DNA of 32,821 nt, taken from positions 1 to 32,821 of the forward strand of contig NZ_BAZW01000046.1 of the NCBI RefSeq assembly GCF_000974365.1. The letters are read 5' to 3'. Both the position numbers and the translations under genes were made by a program. Origin of the DNA: Geofilum rubicundum JCM 15548 (GTDB lineage: Bacteria > Bacteroidota > Bacteroidia > Bacteroidales > Marinilabiliaceae). Positions 8,385-17,907 of this stretch are shown here, piece by piece. Every line of letters begins with the position of its first letter. Position 1 is the first letter of the stretch. Below the pieces are notes generated by a model, which was not told where the DNA came from, ran no database searches, and worked only from the letters and a program-made list of their open reading frames with translations.

Positions 8385-9427
8385 TTATCATTTTGAGATG
8401 AAATATTAGCATAATGTACGGGATTGGTATAGTTACCATCGTAAACTAAAGCATCTATTGTTGGAACAAAATATTCAGAAGTGAATGTCCCGTCTGCTTC
8501 AGATTCGTAAATCGACATATTGGGCATCTTTTTCAATGCACCTTCATATAAATCTAAATTACTATATGTATTATAACTATTTGCTTGAATATTGCTATAA
8601 TTGATGTTAAATTTTGCTGTAAGTATTTTTATTGGTTGATAGCTCAAATTCCAGTGAATAGAGTAATCTTCATTTGAAGTCCACATCATTGTTCCTTTTC
8701 CTTTGCTATATCCGGCAGCTAATTGGTAGCCCAGTTTATTGGTTTGACCGGAAAGGGAAAGATAGTGTTCCTGTTTGAAACCAGATTGAGTAATGGCATT
8801 CTGCCAATTGGTATTGTTGTTGAAATTTTCATATTCTGACCAGGTACGATCATAAAGAAATGCCCGAATATATGGTGCGTGTTCATTTTGTAAGGGATTA
8901 AATAATGCGTCCTTCATAAGCACTGCATAATAATCACCACTCAGCATTTCGTAACCTTTAGGTTGTTTGCTAAAAGTATTTCGATAGCTGTAATTAACAT
9001 GAAATTTATTTGAAGAATGATTTTTAGTTATAATAGATAAAACTCCATTCCGGGCATCGGAACCATAAAGCAGGGTACTTGCGTTGTCATCCAATAATTC
9101 AACAATTTCAATACTTTCTAAAGGAATGTGGGCCAGTTGTGCAATGTCGTTTAAATCGGCAGTGGTGTAATCGAGTTCATCTGTTGTCCGATCGGGATAG
9201 GGGATGCCGTCGATAACGATTAATATTCTAGATACAGTATTGAGTTTGGAAGTACCGGTAAGTTGGGAGGATAGTCCAAAATTGTAATTTTCAGAACTGC
9301 TTACGTACTTATTTATAAAGGGTATAGTGTCGTTTTTACTAATAATAATGGTATCCTGTGCATTTACTTTAAAAAGGCATAACACTGAAGTTAATAGAAT
9401 TAGGGTAGTTAGGTTTAAACCTTTCAT
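8318..9427 (-). CDS. SusC/RagA-family TonB-dependent receptor, N-terminal plug part (frame-shifted)
   Basis: The ATG at 9427 opens a signal peptide (KGLNLTTLILLTSVLCLF, cleavage after VNAQ); a TTG four codons earlier is possible but less likely. The plug domain follows with the family marks ILIVIDGIPY, IPLESIEIVELL and LLYGSDARNGVLSIITK. The usual N-terminal carboxypeptidase-regulatory-like domain of SusC proteins is absent; the plug starts within about 40 residues of the signal peptide. Such receptors import glycans or other large nutrients across the outer membrane using TonB. The frame breaks near 8384 and continues in the ORF at 6714-8384. Confidence 0.82.
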   Translation of the reverse strand: MKGLNLTTLILLTSVLCLFKVNAQDTIIISKNDTIPFINKYVSSSENYNFGLSSQLTGTSKLNTVSRILIVIDGIPYPDRTTDELDYTTADLNDIAQLAHIPLESIEIVELLDDNASTLLYGSDARNGVLSIITKNHSSNKFHVNYSYRNTFSKQPKGYEMLSGDYYAVLMKDALFNPLQNEHAPYIRAFLYDRTWSEYENFNNNTNWQNAITQSGFKQEHYLSLSGQTNKLGYQLAAGYSKGKGTMMWTSNEDYSIHWNLSYQPIKILTAKFNINYSNIQANSYNTYSNLDLYEGALKKMPNMSIYESEADGTFTSEYFVPTIDALVYDGNYTNPVHYANISSQNDKNKILNPTFNLELTPIKGSNTS

Positions 9428-9500
9428 TTTATCTGTCAATATTAAATCATGTTTTTCTTATGATGTAAAATCGGTTAAGCTTCCTATCTTACTTTCCAGG

Positions 9501-9830
9501 CTACTTTAATAGCTTGAAATGTTGATTATTTTCCGTGATCAAATACCCTATAACGTTCCGGCTATATGCGCCTGGGCGTGGTTTTATACCACACTTTTGA
9601 GCCAATTTTGAGCCAATTGAGCCAATTAATCTATAGAGTGTCCCAGCGCCAACATCCCCAACCCTTTTAACAATATTGAATTTGTCAACTAATTCAGTTA
9701 AGTCTCTTGTTGCCGTTGCTTTAGAGACTTTACACAGTTCCTGATATGTTTTATTTGTTATAGTATTATTCTCTTTTAGAAATTCAAGAGCCGTTATTTG
9801 TCGCTTATTTAGGTCTTTTTAAGGTGTTTA
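9501..9830 (-). pseudogene. Relic of a winged-helix C-terminal domain (Fic- or AlbA/HATPase-type protein)
   Basis: The minus strand reads KDLNKRQITALEFLKENN, then NKTYQELCKVSKATATRDL and a wing VKRVGDVGAGTLYRLIG, ending at a TAG at 9501-9503. This is the winged-helix tail found at the C-terminus of many Fic proteins and of AlbA-domain/ATP-binding proteins. There is no upstream start: the frame closes near 9822, and a five-T run (9816-9820) again marks a frame change that recovers only about a dozen more residues. The rest of the gene is missing, replaced by the relic starting at 9904. A small tandem repeat GAGCCAATT (three copies, 9599-9627) encodes IGSIGS. Confidence 0.5.
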
Positions 9831-9903
9831 ATGACTGGTTCTGGTTATTTAGTACTATTTAAAATTAGCATTTTTTTTGGCTCAAGTACAATTATTTGAA
9901 TTT

Positions 9904-11240
9904 TTAGTTGACCAGGAAACCGGATAAACCGGTTTGAAGAACAAACTCCCCAAACATGGATTGGTCCGCTGTGCGGTAACCCACACGGGCGCCAACACTA
10001 AAGGGGATCACAAATCTTAAAAAGTGCGTATCGGCATGCAGCTCTGCGCCATAACTGGCGGGGGATGAGCTGAAGGTTTGTTTAATGTCGGCGTCCATTC
10101 TAAGCCGACTGTATTGGGCATAAGCCTGGTCGTAAAACAGATTCATACGCAGGCGTTTGACATACATGATTTTGCCCAGAGAAAAATCCGGGTTCCATAA
10201 GGGCATTCTGTAGGTGGCTCTGAAAAGGTACAACTGATCATTTTCGAGGGAGGAATAGCCCCGGGGGTAGCCAACCAGGTTGCTAAAGCGGTAATGGCGG
10301 TAATAGTCCCCATCGGTTTCTAAGGCTTGCCCCCATTGCTTGCTCTGAAAATCATTGCTGAGTGAAATGGAATGGTAGCGGCCTGCTCCCGGTACATAGA
10401 GTCGACTCTGAAGGCCTATGATGCTGCCATTATCGTAGTTGCCCCACGGTGAATGGCGGTAGGAAAGGCTGAGGGCCTGACCAAAACGTGTCCCCACATC
10501 CCGCGAAGTGCCCCGCCTGATATTTTGAAAGCTGAAGCTATACTCCATGCCGTAAAAATCCATCCTGGGGATGATGCGCTGGGTGATTGAGCCTGTGGCG
10601 ACAAGGCTTTCCCCCACGGCACGGTATTGCGTAAGGGGATAGGCAAGCGCCGATCTCTGCTGCTAGGTGAGTCGGGCCCCGGCCTCAAAATGGCGGGAAT
10701 AATGGCCGCGACTGATATTGAAGGGAAGGCTGGCACCAGCTCTTAAGTAATGGTGGTAAATGGTTTGTTGGGTATTGACGCCATAAATGAAATCGTCCTC
10801 CTCATTGGTATAGAAGCCCTCCATTTCAAAGGAGGTATCCCCAAAACGGTAATCCAGATCGAAAATAGGGTAGAGGCCGCGGTAGGTGAGGTTGATGTTG
10901 TATTTCTCACTTTCATAAGCCGGGTTGCCATTATAACCGGCGGTTATAATGGTGGTGCCCAATAGGTTTTGAGACATGACAGACAGCCCGGTATAAATGT
11001 TTTCGCCGCTAAAATTCACAAATGTTGGTGCCCAGCTGTGCACATTCAGCAGGTTCCATTTGCTGTATTTTTTCACGGGGTATGGATGGGATGTAGCTTC
11101 CGTTTTTTCCACGACAGGCTCCTGATGGGTGAGGTCTTCCACCAATTGATGGATCATGGACGTGGGTTGGTCCTTCGTTTCTGGCAGACTGGTATCGGCA
11201 TGCACAACGTGTCGATGTCCCTTCTCACTGTAGGCGGTAT
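9904..11240 (-). pseudogene. Truncated copy of the peptidase/propeller/barrel gene (C-terminal ~445 codons)
   Basis: This is nearly identical, by eye, to the 3' part of the gene at 20804-23771. It contains the end of the beta-propeller and the whole outer-membrane barrel, ending GLSGFLVN. It lacks the N-terminal peptidase and most of the propeller. It is split at 10663-10665 by a nonsense codon: TAG replaces the TGG tryptophan of the homologous copy (TWQQRS), a substitution rather than an indel. At 11238-11245 homology switches abruptly to the N-terminal part of a CPBP protease gene on the opposite strand. No promoter or start can be expected, so it is a dead relic. Confidence 0.85.
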
Positions 11241-11465
11241 AAATGTTGAAAAACCCGCCGGGTGGTTTAAGCGTTTTTCAGGCACGTTAAAAGTATTTTT
11301 TATCACGTGGTTACTATTGATTTTAATCGGTGTTCTTAAGTTGGTCATCGAACATGCAACTGGCTATACAGCTCCTCAAAGAACAGATATTGGATTCATG
11401 ATAAGGCGAGGCTTTGCCAGTTATGCTGTGCTTTATTGCATTGTTTTGTTGGGGCCGATGTATCG
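11239..11465 (+). pseudogene. Fragment of a CPBP-family protease gene (N-terminal ~75 codons)
   Basis: The plus strand reads INVEKPAGWFKRFSG, then FFITWLLLILIGVLK and YAVLYCIVLLGP, clearly homologous to the start of the CPBP gene at 24728-25469. It starts at codon 13 of that gene because the first 12 codons are replaced by the neighbouring relic. It ends at GGGGCCGAT, just before the catalytic EExxxR motif, and runs into unrelated sequence. It is more diverged from its homologue than the adjoining barrel relic is from its own. It has no start codon or active-site residues and cannot be functional. Confidence 0.75.
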
Positions 11466-11704
11466 GCCTCTTAAAATAACGGACCTGCACCGGGGGATTT
11501 GAAACACTCACTTATCAAGTTTGTACTGAGCCAAATTTGCGATTAGACACATATTTAATCGCAGAAACATTTCGTATAATGCTGTTGATCTTAAGTTTTA
11601 TAATGCATTGTTGTACGCTAGTAAGAGGCATATGGTTATTTAAACTATTCTAGCCCAAAGGCAATTCAAAACTGAGAGCAAAAATTAACTTGAATTTCTA
11701 AAAA

Positions 11705-13270
11705 CTATTGTTTTACAAAACGCTGTAGCACAATCCCTTTTGAACTTTTCAGTTTTAGTATATAAACCCCTTTTTTTAAATCATTTACATTAATCAAATT
11801 TTGTTCCTGTATTTTATGCTTTCGCAGTATTCTGCCTTGCAAGTCGAAAATACTCGCAGTAATATAGTTTTCATTTTCTGATTCTATGTTTAACACATCC
11901 CTCACTGGATTTGGGTGTAATATCATATTACTATTGGTGGACAAATTAGTATTAATAAACACAGGCTGAGATGTAATGCTAATATTATCAATTTCCCATG
12001 TAGCTGCAGAACTGGCTGTTGATATGTATTTGAATGCAATATGCACTGAATCTTCACCTACGTAATCGCTTAAATCAATTGTTGAAACGGTCACAAATGC
12101 CCAGTCACTGCCACTTGCACGGTTGGTAACATTTAGCTTTGTCCATGTGGAACTATTAGGATCATCACCTCCAAAATAATTAGTAGAAATCAATATGGAT
12201 TGCTCTGCCTCAATTGAACTAGCATAATTAATAGCTTCGTCAAATTGCAATACCGGATTTATTACGTTTGTAAAATCAAATGCAGGCGTAATCAGCCAAT
12301 CTTCGTTTGCGACATTAATTGAACCATCATAGCCACTAATTAAGGCACATGGTTGAGGATTACCGTAATTTGCTAATTTCCAAACTTGGTCTCCTTCAAT
12401 GCTTCTTGTGTAAACAGGTTGATTGGCCATATCATTAAATCCATTAGTGTATGGAGGCACAAGAGAATTGGGTGAGGGATTAATTTCTACGGCATAATCG
12501 GAAAATAGCCACAAGTAAGCGTTTTTAAAATCTGCTGCCCAATCACTTGACCAGTGGTTACCATTTGGAACTACCTTTGAATATACATTATTGAAACCAT
12601 AGTGTATCAAAGAGTCTTCCATATGCCGCAGGGGTAAAATGTATTGATCACCTTCATTTTCTCCAGCAGTTTGGTAAAAACGAATGTCATGTTGAAATCC
12701 TTGTTCTGACATATAATCCCAAATATTGCCCATAAACGCCCAATAGGCGGGAGAAAATCCTCCACATTTGCTAAAAATATTCTGGTACTTTATTGCCCCG
12801 TACCACGAAATTAGTCCGCCAAATGAACTACCCATGATTGCTGTATTCTCCCGATCAGATAGTGTTCTGTAATTTATATCGATATAAGGCTTTAAGGTTT
12901 CCACAATGAATTGCATATACGCATCGCGTTCACCACGAACATATTCATTGGTTCTTTGATCTTCCCCATTATCAATCCCAACTACAATTGGCACTTTATA
13001 ACCTTGGCTTGCAAGATTATTAAGAGTTTCATCAATTTCCATGTCGCCATAATTCAGAACTTCTTCGAACAAATTTTGCCCGTCATGCATATATATTACC
13101 GGGTAGTTTAATCCGCTATTTTCATAATTGGGCGGAAGATATATACAGATACGTCGGGATCGGTCGAGTTGTGGCATATAAAATGCTTGGTCGACAATAT
13201 GTACATTTGCGACCTGTGCCTGTGATGAGACGAGGACCCCAAGAAAAATAAATAAAACAAAAAACCTCAT
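11705..13270 (-). CDS. Secreted alpha/beta-hydrolase esterase with T9SS sorting domain
   Basis: A signal peptide (FFVLFIFLGVLVSSQAQ) precedes an esterase-D/enterochelin-esterase-like domain (about residues 20-260). It has ICIYLPPNYE, VIYMHDGQNLFEE, the nucleophile elbow GSSFGG (Ser149), an acidic TAGENEGD turn and a histidine in NGNHWSSDW (His239). Residues about 290-435 form a jelly-roll-like module (AWEIDNISI-type ending: ATWEIDNISI). The last 75 residues are a type A T9SS sorting domain (HPNPVRDVLNIES to KKGVYILKLKSSKG). The protein is therefore predicted to be exported by the type IX system to the surface or medium, where it would cleave an ester, perhaps on a polysaccharide or siderophore. 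The substrate is not evident. Confidence 0.88.
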   Translation of the reverse strand: MRFFVLFIFLGVLVSSQAQVANVHIVDQAFYMPQLDRSRRICIYLPPNYENSGLNYPVIYMHDGQNLFEEVLNYGDMEIDETLNNLASQGYKVPIVVGIDNGEDQRTNEYVRGERDAYMQFIVETLKPYIDINYRTLSDRENTAIMGSSFGGLISWYGAIKYQNIFSKCGGFSPAYWAFMGNIWDYMSEQGFQHDIRFYQTAGENEGDQYILPLRHMEDSLIHYGFNNVYSKVVPNGNHWSSDWAADFKNAYLWLFSDYAVEINPSPNSLVPPYTNGFNDMANQPVYTRSIEGDQVWKLANYGNPQPCALISGYDGSINVANEDWLITPAFDFTNVINPVLQFDEAINYASSIEAEQSILISTNYFGGDDPNSSTWTKLNVTNRASGSDWAFVTVSTIDLSDYVGEDSVHIAFKYISTASSAATWEIDNISITSQPVFINTNLSTNSNMILHPNPVRDVLNIESENENYITASIFDLQGRILRKHKIQEQNLINVNDLKKGVYILKLKSSKGIVLQRFVKQ

Positions 13271-13651
13271 AATTTTAAGCTATTATAAAATACTGCAGAG
13301 ATATAAAATTCATCCTTTACCTTTTCGAGACCTCAATTCGAAATCATTTGGATATCCTTGTAAAAAAGAATTTTGAAGATACAAAATCTTAAGAATAATA
13401 ACAAAATCAGTGGGGAGGAGGATACATCCGAAAGTTTTCATGCCATTCCTTCAAAAAAGCTGGCGCGTTGTGATTTCTGATCCCATATCACCAACTATCG
13501 GGAATTTTAAAAATCGGCCTTGCATAGAGGCTTCAAAAATACATAGTTCTATCGAAATTTTACCCCGTTAGCTTAAGTAGTCAATGTCTTTGGAATAGGG
13601 GGAATTGTATATAACGGAGAAGTTCCGTTCTGGGTAATAGATGGTCAGCTT
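13271..13651. other. Intergenic region, no convincing gene
   Basis: About 380 bases upstream of the esterase and downstream of the 199-aa protein gene. It presumably holds the esterase promoter near its left end. A short plus-strand phrase PFWVIDGQ at about 13614-13640 recalls a TonB plug motif, but it is too short to call. No repeat or RNA was recognised. Confidence 0.35.
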
Positions 13652-14251
13652 TTAGAAGCGGTAGTTCCAGCCAAAGCCCAAATAGCTATCCCCCATTGAC
13701 AAAGAAATTCCTTCTACAAAATTCATGTGCTGCGCATGTAAAACACCATAAAGAATCAAGTCGAACACCAATAAAAAGCTCCCTTGCAGAATAAGAGAAT
13801 TGCCATAACCGGTCATCAAATTCATGCGTTTATCTGAGCCAGAAGCCAGATGTTTTAATAGAAAGCCCACACCAATGTAGCCCACATCCAGACCACTGTT
13901 GATAAGCAGTATTTTTTCAATATTCCGTGCCTCTGCCAAAGCTTCTTCAAAAGCCAATGTGAGCGGATCTATTTGCATATTATTGTGAATGGCCAATCCG
14001 GCAATTCCAAGATTCACCGCGTTCCAAAATACATTCATTTGGTGAAAATATTTTGTGTCGCCACTGTATTGATTCCACCCGTAGACGCCTGTTGCGATAT
14101 TCGCAACAGCCCACGATCCCAAAATATACATGCCAGTATTCTGGGTCTTAAGATGCCTGGTGTAAAACTCACCGGGAGCACCCTGAGCCATTAATTCAGT
14201 GGAAATAAATAGCGCAAATGCTATGAAAATAAAACGCCGCCCCCAATACAT
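13652..14251 (-). CDS. Predicted membrane protein, 199 aa, DUF6992-like
   Basis: It has a signal peptide or first membrane segment (FIFIAFALFISTELMAQ) followed by about four hydrophobic segments (YILGSWAVANIATGVYGW, NLGIAGLAIH, GYIGVGFLL and a long segment near residue 160). It ends in an aromatic SYLGFGWNYRF. The MNVFWNAVNLGIAG segment and overall plan match a Bacteroidota-specific family of unknown function that I believe is DUF6992. It lies in the same direction as, and 30 bases downstream of, the preceding 225-aa gene, so they may be co-transcribed. No function is assigned. Confidence 0.7.
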   Translation of the reverse strand: MYWGRRFIFIAFALFISTELMAQGAPGEFYTRHLKTQNTGMYILGSWAVANIATGVYGWNQYSGDTKYFHQMNVFWNAVNLGIAGLAIHNNMQIDPLTLAFEEALAEARNIEKILLINSGLDVGYIGVGFLLKHLASGSDKRMNLMTGYGNSLILQGSFLLVFDLILYGVLHAQHMNFVEGISLSMGDSYLGFGWNYRF

Positions 14252-14281
14252 ATGCCTAATTATTGGTATAATAATAATGGA

Positions 14282-14959
14282 TTAGTTTTCCTCCTTTGCT
14301 TCCTCATACGGCACCACTTCACACTCAAACTCGGTTTTCTCAACTTCATCTTTGGTCAGCCATTTTTCAGAGGTAACCATTTCGTAGCGATCAGCTTCTT
14401 TACCTTTTAACTCCCAGATGATACCCTCTGCTTCAGGGAAAGGGACTTTCCCCTCCAGTTGGTCTCCAAACAAGCGAAGAAGTAGATTGTTGTCCGAGAG
14501 ACCATGCACCAAAGCTTTTAACACCAGCTCTTTGTCGATTTCAAAATCTTCACCGTTCTTGCTTTTTATCTCCAAATCAATCACATTGACCTGAATATGC
14601 GGAAATTTACCATTGTAGGCCTTGTAGAGCAATTGATTGACTTCAAACAAGGGCTTGTGAAGGTCAATTTCGGTATATTTTTCAGCCATTTTTTCTTCTA
14701 ACATCTCCAGGGAGATGTTGTCTATTTGTCCCTCGTTTAGATGGTCCGATAGTTTATAATCAAGTACAATACTAGCTGCTTCCCTGGGTTCAAACTCATT
14801 GATGGCCATGAAAAGGAAATCCTTAACCTCATTTTCTTTAAGCGTGTCGGCATCGGGAACCTCAAAACGATTTAATAGTTCTTTAAAATCAGAAAGACTC
14901 CAGGAGCCTTCCAGCTCATCGGTGTTTTTTACATTGTTTATCTTTACAAGAAATTGCAT
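14282..14959 (-). CDS. Hypothetical acidic cytoplasmic protein, 225 aa
   Basis: An intact ORF. The ATG at 14959 (MQFLVKINNV) is preferred over a TTG or ATG further out because the upstream codons (VILLNNKYFF) look like AT-rich leader sequence. The protein is strongly acidic with many Glu/Asp, has no signal peptide or membrane segment, and ends in a charged EEAKEEN tail. I recognise no domain. Its downstream neighbour is the DUF6992-like membrane protein gene. Confidence 0.65.
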   Translation of the reverse strand: MQFLVKINNVKNTDELEGSWSLSDFKELLNRFEVPDADTLKENEVKDFLFMAINEFEPREAASIVLDYKLSDHLNEGQIDNISLEMLEEKMAEKYTEIDLHKPLFEVNQLLYKAYNGKFPHIQVNVIDLEIKSKNGEDFEIDKELVLKALVHGLSDNNLLLRLFGDQLEGKVPFPEAEGIIWELKGKEADRYEMVTSEKWLTKDEVEKTEFECEVVPYEEAKEEN

Positions 14960-15249
14960 AAAAAAGTATTTGTTATTCAAAAGAATAACCAATAAAGCGG
15001 TAAATGGTTGTAAAAAATGTGGTCCCTATTCATCTCCAGCTAATGGCTATACCTAACCGGCACATTTCATGGATGTAAGTTCCCTCAAACTCTTTGAGTA
15101 CGCGTGCAACTTGCTCGGGTGAAAATATTTTATTTCAAAAGTGCAGTTCAATCTTAGTGATTTTATTCTATTTTTAAACAGTCCGTTTTACAAGGGAGAT
15201 TAAACCTCACAATGCTATTTTAATTTGAGCATTAAATTTGATTACAACA

Positions 15250-16404
15250 ATGAATAAACAGCAAATCAAGGTAACTGCTTACCAATACTTTTTAGTAGTA
15301 ATTCTACTGGCAGCCCTGGCTTATAGAGGGGGAAGGGATTTTTTATTCCACAAAAATGAGATGGAAGTTACGGTATCTTTAGAAGATATACAGGGAGTTT
15401 TCCCTGCGGCTGCGTCTTATGATCAAAATAGACATGGCGTATATGATGTTTATGGTAATGATGGTAATAAATTAGGCTCAGTACTTCTCTCATCTGATTA
15501 CTCCCAACAATTTGGTTATGGCGGTAAAGTGCCTTTATTGATAGGTGTTGATGATAATTTAACCATTACCAAAATAACTTTATTGCCGAATAATGAGACC
15601 GAATATTACATGGAAGCCATAAATGGTAATCAATTTATTGGCAAGTGGCAAGGAGTTAACTTAGAGGATGCTATGGAGCTTCAGGTTGATGTTATCTCCG
15701 GAGCTACCCATACGAGTAATGCTGTGATATCAGGTGTAAGGCAGACAGCATCTTCGGTTATGGGATCCGGTGCATCTGTTGTTACTGAAACAAGGCTTTG
15801 GACAAGGATTAAGGATGTTTTGTTTTTGAGTTTGATGTTGCTTTCGCTAGTGATGGCTTACAGAAAAGGAATGGCGAAATACCGCATTATTTATATGTTT
15901 TTGGTATTGGTAATAATGGGTTTAATCCTTAATAATGCTCTCTCGGTTCAATTACTAAACGGATGGCTGCTGGATGGCTTTTCATGGCGGGTCAATTGGC
16001 AAAGTAGTGTGATATTTGTTTTAGCCTTAAGCATCTCTTTTGTTGGCAAGCGTAAATTTTACTGTAACTATCTCTGTCCTATGGGAGCATTACAAGAGCT
16101 TACAAACCGTTATACACCATTCAAAAAAAGAAACTTACCCACACGATTTATGGGTATAACTGCCAGAGAAATATATCTCACACTTATCGCAGGCACATTG
16201 TTAATAGGCTTTACTCCCGAGTTATCCTACCTGGAACCATTTATGTTCTTCTCCTTTCGCATCATAGGCACAGGACTAATTATTTTCGGTTTAATGGTGG
16301 TACTTTTATCTTTGTTTTTTAATAAACCTTGGTGTTCTGTCTGTCCCACGGGATGCTTAATAGACACTATATCATATAAAAAAGCAAAAAACGTCGATTT
16401 TTAA
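15250..16404 (+). CDS. Membrane FMN-binding / 4Fe-4S electron-transfer protein (NosR/NapH/RnfG-like)
   Basis: Residues 10-25 form a membrane anchor. An extracytosolic FMN-binding domain follows with the flavinylation motif VISGATHTS (Thr155), where FMN is attached covalently by ApbE in this family. Five or so membrane helices come next. Two polyferredoxin-like cysteine clusters follow: CNYLCPMGALQE (Cys272, Cys276) and CSVCPTGC (Cys362, Cys365, Cys369), as in NapH/NosR-type proteins. It would pass electrons from the membrane or cytoplasm to an extracytosolic flavin acceptor. The ATG at 15250 is preferred over the TTG at 15238. The next gene, 12 bases on, encodes a flavoprotein fusion that is the likely partner. 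Confidence 0.82.
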   Translation: MNKQQIKVTAYQYFLVVILLAALAYRGGRDFLFHKNEMEVTVSLEDIQGVFPAAASYDQNRHGVYDVYGNDGNKLGSVLLSSDYSQQFGYGGKVPLLIGVDDNLTITKITLLPNNETEYYMEAINGNQFIGKWQGVNLEDAMELQVDVISGATHTSNAVISGVRQTASSVMGSGASVVTETRLWTRIKDVLFLSLMLLSLVMAYRKGMAKYRIIYMFLVLVIMGLILNNALSVQLLNGWLLDGFSWRVNWQSSVIFVLALSISFVGKRKFYCNYLCPMGALQELTNRYTPFKKRNLPTRFMGITAREIYLTLIAGTLLIGFTPELSYLEPFMFFSFRIIGTGLIIFGLMVVLLSLFFNKPWCSVCPTGCLIDTISYKKAKNVDF

Positions 16405-16416
16405 AAATATAAAATA

Positions 16417-17693
16417 ATGCAAAAAAGCAGATTCTTAAACATTGTTTTGGCCATAGCGTCTTGGTGCTGGCCATTCTTCTGACCACCAAAGAAAACAGTT
16501 CAGAAAAGTCCACAAAAACATTAGCAGTTATACCAGAGGATTTCGCGTTTGCCGCATCAGATTCTTCAGCAATTCCATTTCAAAAGAGGTCGGTGGGTAT
16601 TAAAAGTTATTTATACCCCCAACCTGCTATGGTGATAGGCTCCTATGATAAAGAGGGTAAGCCTAATATGATGACTGCTGCTTGGATAGGCATATGCAAC
16701 TCTGATCCCTTAAGTATTGCGTTTTCTCTGCGGCCTGCGACCTATTCATATGGTAATGTAACGGAAACAAAAGCTTTTACAGTCAACGTTCCCTCTGCCC
16801 AATTGGCTAAGTATGTAACTTATGCAGGCCAATTTTCGGGCAGAGATGTAGATAAGTTTAAAGAGACTGGACTTACGCCTGTTAAGGGTGAGTTTGTAAA
16901 TGCGCCTTACATAAAAGAATTTCCTATCGTAATAGAGTGCGAAGTTACAGCTATCCACGAACTTGGTTCGCACAGGCAGTTTATCGGAAAAGTTATAGAT
17001 GTAAAAGCGGATGAGGCCATCTTGGATGCTAAGGGTAATGTTGATGTGAATTTGTTGAATCCCATTATATACGCTGGAGGAAGTTTTTACGAAACAGGAA
17101 GTTTGATACCCAAGGCCAACAGGTCTGTGGAAAATATTGATGGTAAGCCATTTGCATCTAATTATAATCAAAGGTATATGAATAAAACATTAGAGGTGAT
17201 ACATAACCGAAAGAGTGTGCGGCATTTTACCGGCCAGCCTGTTTCAAAGGAACAGTTAAAAACCTTGCTAAGTGCTGGTATGGCAGCCCCGACGGCCGCC
17301 AATAGGCAACCTTGGGTGTTCTATGTTGTTACTCAACGTGAGTCTTTGGATGTATTAAGCGAGAAGTTGCCTTATGCTAAGATGTTGTCGCAGGTACAAG
17401 CCGCGATAGTGGTGTGCGGTGATATGGAGAAGGCGGGCAATTTAAAAGATGAAGGTTATTGGGTGCAGGACTGTGCAGCGGCCACACAGAATATGCTTCT
17501 TGCCGCAGAGAGTATGGGCTTAGGAGCTGTATGGACTGCAGCATATCCATATGATGACAGGACTGCAGTTGTTATAAAAGAGCTTAATCTGCCTGAAACG
17601 CATATCCCGCTAAATGTTATTCCCGTAGGTTATCCAACAGGTGAAGACCTGCCAAAAAACAAATGGGACGCGGATAATATTATTTGGAAATGA
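16417..17693 (+). CDS. Membrane-anchored flavin reductase-nitroreductase fusion (frame-shifted near the N-terminus)
   Basis: Residues about 50-240 are a flavin-reductase-like (flavoredoxin) domain: PAMVIGSYDKEGKPNMMTAAW, then FSLRPATYSY and an FTVNVPS strand. Residues about 250-425 are a nitroreductase domain: IHNRKSVRHFTGQPVS, APTAANRQPW, GLGAVW and PVGYPTGE. The 16461 start lies inside a signal/anchor helix. The ATG at 16417 opens MQKSRFLNIVLAIA in one frame, and the helix continues as VLVLAILLTTKENSS in the other. One added base near 16455-16457 gives a 425-residue protein with an N-terminal membrane anchor. The gene closely follows the FMN/4Fe-4S membrane protein, so both probably form one electron-transfer chain outside the cytoplasm. 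Substrate unknown. Confidence 0.82.
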
Positions 17694-17907
17694 TGCTAAC
17701 CTGCTATATTCGAGTGCATGTGGGTTTGGCTTAGCTGAGCATCACTAAATATAATTGGCACTTGTTTTGGCAGTATTTATAACTAATGCGAATTAAGGTT
17801 TAAAGTATAAATCCGATAAAAGCGGCAGCAAGTTTTCCAAACACATGGACTAGCAGCCCATTAGTGGATCTTATGTTTGACGCTCTTTGAATATTTGTTT
17901 TTTCATT

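Noticed and set aside
13607-13645. Plus-strand phrase NGEVPFWVIDGQ resembling a SusC/TonB plug motif
   Set aside because: Only about 12 codons, no flanking plug sequence, and it overlaps the end of a minus-strand gene; too short to call a relic.
17691-17744. Inverted repeat TGATGCT/AGCATCA after the nitroreductase gene
   Set aside because: Only seven base pairs around a 40-base loop, with no T-run; not a convincing terminator.
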